In this document: piece by piece, positions 14,535 through 17,788 of the stretch
Layout of the letters: the number at the start of each line of letters is the position of its first letter
How positions within the stretch are numbered: position 1 is the stretch's first letter
Assembly: GCA_033763355.1 (NCBI GenBank)
Contig: JANRKT010000277.1
Coordinates: 1-17,788, forward strand
DNA from: JANRKT01 sp033763355
GTDB taxonomy: Bacteria; Bacteroidota; Bacteroidia; Chitinophagales; Chitinophagaceae
Reading direction: 5' to 3'
Length of the DNA: 17,788 nucleotides
The notes under the pieces: generated by a model
The model's database searches: none
Seen by the model: the letters and a program-made list of their open reading frames with translations, nothing else
What the model was told of the DNA's origin: nothing
Position numbers and translations under genes: made by a program

Positions 14535-14572
14535 TAAAGCCCCTCTCCCTTGGAGAGGGGTTGGGGTGAGGT
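14535..14572. repeat. Intergenic copy of the palindromic repeat found in the COG2509 gene
   Basis: Perfect 9-base arms CCCCTCTCC (14540-14548) and GGAGAGGGG (14552-14560) surround CTT, followed by TTGGGGTGAGGT. Read on the minus strand it begins ACCTCACCCC and aligns with the repeat at 5315-5350 with one gap. It lies between the divergent fmt and transglutaminase genes. There is no adjoining T-run, so it does not look like a terminator. Confidence 0.75.
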
Positions 14573-14599
14573 AATTCTGTTCACATCCTAAATAAATTT

Positions 14600-14607
14600 T
14601 ATCTTCG
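14600..14607 (+). promoter_or_regulatory. Candidate -7 box for the transglutaminase-DUF2126 gene
   Basis: TATCTTCG fits the relaxed TAnnTTyG box and lies 65 bases before the ATG at 14673. No -33 TTTG is evident, so the call is weak. Confidence 0.3.
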
Positions 14608-14672
14608 CCCTAACCTCATTAGATTCAATCAACGATTGCTCCGCACTGTTCATTTCAAAATAAATAATCATT

Positions 14673-17600
14673 ATGGCAATAAGGGTAGCGATCCGGCATA
14701 AGACAGTTTATTCCTACGACAGGTTAGTAGCCGTTTCCCCGCATATATTCCGTTTACGTCCAGCTGTGCATTCACGTACGGCCATTGAATCCTATTCGCT
14801 TAAAATCGAACCAAAACAGCACTTCATCAACTGGCAACAGGATCCCTTTGGCAATTACCAGGCAAGAGTGGTATTCCCTGAAAAGACCAACGAACTGAAA
14901 ATAGAAGTGGAAGTCATTGCCAACCTCGTCAGCATTAATCCCTTCGATTTCTTTGTTGAAGAATATGCAGAAACCTACCCGTTCAAATACCGGGATCAGT
15001 TACCCAAAGAGCTTATCCCTTATCTGGAGGTAAAGGAAAGAGGGCCCCGCCTCATGCAGTGGTTGGAAGGGATTGATAAAAGCAAAAAGACCATCAATGA
15101 TTTTTTGGTTTATCTCAACCAGAAATTAAATAAAGACATCGCTTATTCCATCCGTATGGAAGTGGGTGTGCAGACTTGCGAAGAAACATTGGAAAAAAGA
15201 TTGGGCTCCTGCAGGGATACAGCCTGGTTATTCGTGCAGGTATTACGTCACTTAGGATTGGCCTCCCGTTTTGTATCCGGTTATTTAGTGCAGTTAACGG
15301 CAGATGAAAAATCATTAGATGGCCCTTCCGGCCCGGAGAATGATTTTACTGATCTGCATGCATGGGTAGAAGTGTATATACCCGGTGCGGGTTGGATAGG
15401 ACTCGATGCCACTTCCGGTTTATTTGCTGGCGAAGGTCATATACCATTGGCTTGTACCCCTGATTATGCAAGTGCAGCGCCGGTAGTTGGCACTACTGAT
15501 AAATGTGAAGTGCAATTCTTTTTTGAAAATACAGTTACACGCATTTATGAAGATCCCCGTGTTACCAAACCCTATACCGATCAGCAATGGTTTGAAATAA
15601 ATAAATTAGGTGAACAGGTGGACAAAGATTTGGATGCAGGAGATGTTCGCATGACAATGGGTGGCGAACCTACTTTTGTCTCTATTGATGATATGGAATC
15701 AGCACAATGGAATGTAGCGGCTGACGGAAAAGAAAAACGTATTCTTTCACATGATCTTATTTATCGTTTACGTGAAAAGTTCGGGCCTGATGGACTCATT
15801 CATTATGGACAAGGCAAATGGTATCCCGGTGAACCATTGCCCCGCTGGCAATATGGTTTGTTCTGGAGAAAAGATGGTTATCCTGTCTGGAAAAATATTG
15901 ATCTCATCGCCCATGAAAAAACAAAACGAACTTATACAGTTGATGATGCAAAAAAACTGACGGAAGAACTGGCCAAACGTTTAGCTGTTAGTCCTGATAA
16001 TGTAAGCCCTGCTTATGAAGATGTATTTTATTTTTTGTGGACGGAAGGAAAGAACCCGGTGAATGTTGATCCCTTAAAATCAAATTTAAAAGATCCGTTG
16101 GAGCGCCGCACATTGGCGCAACTGCTCAATCAGGGATTAGGTGATCCCGTTGGATATGTATTGCCATTGCAATGGAATTACTGGAACAATAAATGGCTAA
16201 GCTGCAAATGGGTATTCAACCGAGACTATCTTTTTTTAATACCCGGCAATTCACCTATTGGATTGCGGTTACCATTGGATTCATTACCTGTCATTGCCAA
16301 AGCAAAAATGCCGCAACGGGTAGAAAGAAGTCTATTCGAAGAATTACCACCATTAGAACATTTTCATGAAACCATAGCATCACGTTATGGATTGATATCC
16401 GATCACAGTCAAACACCGAAACAAAAGATACAACGGCAGGTACTGGAAACCGTAACAAAAGAGAAAGAGAAAAAGAAAAAAGACCTGTGGAATATAGAAA
16501 AAGAGGAAGAACCTGAAGTGGAAATCACATTTGAAGTAGCTACCATCCGGACGGCGCTGAGTGTAGAACTGAGAGACGGGCTGTTGTATATATTCATTCC
16601 ACCGATGGAATATCTCGAACATTACCTGGATATAACAGCTTCCATTGAAGCGGCGGCGGCAAAATTAAATTTGCAGGTACGTATTGAAGGATATGAACCG
16701 CCCCGCGACAACCGCATGGAACGGTTAGTCATATCGCCTGACCCCGGTGTTATTGAAGTAAATATTCATCCTGCCAAGAATTGGAAAGAGCTGCTTCATA
16801 ATACAGATACTCTATATGAACAGGCACGTCTCTCCAGGTTAGGTACGGAAAAATTTATGCTCGACGGAAGGCATACCGGCACGGGTGGTGGCAACCATAT
16901 TACCATCGGCGGAGGAAAACCATCTGACAGTCCATTGCTAAGACGTCCTGATCTTTTACGAAGCCTTATTACATTCTGGCAACATCACCCCGGTTTATCC
17001 TATTTGTTTTCGAGTGCATTTGTCGGGCCCACCAGCCAGGCGCCGAGAATTGATGAAGGTTTGGAAGATAATTTATATGAAATGGAGATCGCCTTCAGCC
17101 AGGTGCCGGAGAAAGGCTTTATCCCTTTTTGGGTAACAGACAGGATATTCCGTCATTTGCTTACCGATATCACCGGCAATACACATCGTTCCGAATTTTG
17201 TATTGATAAATTATATTCTCCCGATTCTTCATCCGGTCGTTTGGGTATTTTGGAATTCAGGGCTTTTGATATGCCGCCGCATAAGCGGATGAGTTTATTG
17301 CAAATGTTGCTCATCCGTGCATTGATAGCCGCCTTCTGGAAAAAACCTTACAAACATAAACTGGTACGTTGGGGAACAGCTTTGTATGATAAATTCTTAT
17401 TGCCCCACTATGCGCAGGAAGATATTTCGGATGTGGTGGAATACCTGAACAATGCCGGTTATGCGTTTGACATTAACTGGTTCAAACCTTTCTTTGAATT
17501 TCGTTTCCCGCATTACGGATCGGTGCGCATCGGTGATATAGATATGGAACTCCGCATGGGCATCGAGCCCTGGCATGTATTGGGAGAAGAAATGTCCAGT

Positions 17601-17788
17601 TCAGGAACAGCCCGTTTTGTTGATTCATCATTGGAAAGGGTGCAGGTAAAACTAAAAGGAATCAATGACAGCCGCTATATTTTATTATGCAATGGTTTTC
17701 GTGTGCCATTAACTCCTACGCCTGTTAAAGGAGAATATGTATGCGGCATCCGCTATCGTGCCTGGCAACCGCCGAGTGCATTGCATCC
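14673..17788 (+). CDS. Transglutaminase-like protease fused to a DUF2126 putative amidoligase, C-terminus cut by the window edge
   Basis: An uninterrupted frame of 1038 codons runs off the right edge. Residues 1-85 form the beta-rich N-terminal domain that precedes bacterial transglutaminase-like domains (MAIRVAIRHKTVYSYDR). Residues about 140-255 are the transglutaminase-like core with a complete triad: Cys180 in GSCRDTAW, His229 in DLHAWVEVY, Asp245 in IGLDATSG. From about residue 317 (DVRMTMGGEPTFVSID) the protein matches DUF2126, named in Pfam a putative amidoligase domain. It includes a Lys/Glu-rich break at about 593-612, the conserved RHTGTGGGNHITIGG at 733-747, and LEFRAFDMPPH near 860. 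The visible end, RAWQPPSALHP, lies near the family C-terminus, so I estimate that fewer than 100 residues are missing. No signal peptide is seen, so it is probably cytoplasmic. Substrates are unknown. Confidence 0.9.
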   Translation, partial: MAIRVAIRHKTVYSYDRLVAVSPHIFRLRPAVHSRTAIESYSLKIEPKQHFINWQQDPFGNYQARVVFPEKTNELKIEVEVIANLVSINPFDFFVEEYAETYPFKYRDQLPKELIPYLEVKERGPRLMQWLEGIDKSKKTINDFLVYLNQKLNKDIAYSIRMEVGVQTCEETLEKRLGSCRDTAWLFVQVLRHLGLASRFVSGYLVQLTADEKSLDGPSGPENDFTDLHAWVEVYIPGAGWIGLDATSGLFAGEGHIPLACTPDYASAAPVVGTTDKCEVQFFFENTVTRIYEDPRVTKPYTDQQWFEINKLGEQVDKDLDAGDVRMTMGGEPTFVSIDDMESAQWNVAADGKEKRILSHDLIYRLREKFGPDGLIHYGQGKWYPGEPLPRWQYGLFWRKDGYPVWKNIDLIAHEKTKRTYTVDDAKKLTEELAKRLAVSPDNVSPAYEDVFYFLWTEGKNPVNVDPLKSNLKDPLERRTLAQLLNQGLGDPVGYVLPLQWNYWNNKWLSCKWVFNRDYLFLIPGNSPIGLRLPLDSLPVIAKAKMPQRVERSLFEELPPLEHFHETIASRYGLISDHSQTPKQKIQRQVLETVTKEKEKKKKDLWNIEKEEEPEVEITFEVATIRTALSVELRDGLLYIFIPPMEYLEHYLDITASIEAAAAKLNLQVRIEGYEPPRDNRMERLVISPDPGVIEVNIHPAKNWKELLHNTDTLYEQARLSRLGTEKFMLDGRHTGTGGGNHITIGGGKPSDSPLLRRPDLLRSLITFWQHHPGLSYLFSSAFVGPTSQAPRIDEGLEDNLYEMEIAFSQVPEKGFIPFWVTDRIFRHLLTDITGNTHRSEFCIDKLYSPDSSSGRLGILEFRAFDMPPHKRMSLLQMLLIRALIAAFWKKPYKHKLVRWGTALYDKFLLPHYAQEDISDVVEYLNNAGYAFDINWFKPFFEFRFPHYGSVRIGDIDMELRMGIEPWHVLGEEMSSSGTARFVDSSLERVQVKLKGINDSRYILLCNGFRVPLTPTPVKGEYVCGIRYRAWQPPSALH

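Noticed and set aside
14540..14560. Terminator of fmt or of the transglutaminase gene
   Set aside because: The hairpin lies upstream of both divergent genes and lacks a T-run on either side.
16380..16622. 80-residue leftward ORF rich in Phe, resembling a membrane protein
   Set aside because: It is antisense to the Lys/Glu-rich linker of the DUF2126 protein; GAA/AAA codons read backwards give the Phe/Leu/Ser-rich frame.

Overview
The window reads as ordinary chromosomal sequence of a Bacteroidota bacterium, most likely from the Chitinophagaceae or a close relative. The reasons are: promoter-like boxes of the Bacteroidetes type (TAnnTTTG or TAnnTTCG), few recognisable Shine-Dalgarno sites, lineage-typical proteins (DUF3127, a COG2509 FAD oxidoreductase, a carboxypeptidase-regulatory-like domain protein, a DUF1080 protein with a C-terminal GCxDPxAxNY tail), and short dispersed palindromic repeats. 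No rRNA, tRNA, CRISPR array, transposase or prophage gene was seen.

Layout. 1-4000 is read leftwards: a possible truncated ORF, acylphosphatase, dnaA with a clear terminator, then a two-gene unit that encodes the two halves of a UshA-type 5'-nucleotidase as separate exported proteins in reversed domain order. 4026-8391 is read rightwards: a DUF3127 protein with an SSB-like acidic tip, a COG2509 FAD-dependent dehydrogenase, and a NatA/NatB-type ABC exporter pair closed by a terminator. 8480-9923 is leftward: a small exported regulatory-like domain protein and an FMN-dependent nitronate monooxygenase/FabK-type enzyme. 10027-12554 is rightward: an RsmF-type rRNA m5C methyltransferase and a LysM-DPBB (RlpA-like) cell-envelope protein. 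12559-14395 is leftward: a DUF1080 protein and methionyl-tRNA formyltransferase. 14673 to the right edge is one long open gene, a transglutaminase-like protease fused to a DUF2126 putative amidoligase, cut by the window end.

How the genes fit. Replication initiation (DnaA), translation (Fmt, RsmF) and envelope functions (ABC exporter, LysM-DPBB, split nucleotidase) lie in short, mostly independent units. The functional pairs visible here are the split nucleotidase, with an 11-base overlap, and the ABC exporter, with a 10-base gap.

The most unusual signal is not a gene. Short palindromic repeats of at least three unrelated sequence types sit in frame inside three conserved genes (COG2509 oxidoreductase, rsmF-like, fmt), adding peptide segments where I expect homologues to be shorter. 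One of these types also occurs as an intergenic copy upstream of the transglutaminase gene and perhaps at the left edge. This resembles in-frame palindromic elements such as those of Rickettsia. The transglutaminase-DUF2126 gene at the right edge is the best candidate for a poorly characterised enzymatic system.
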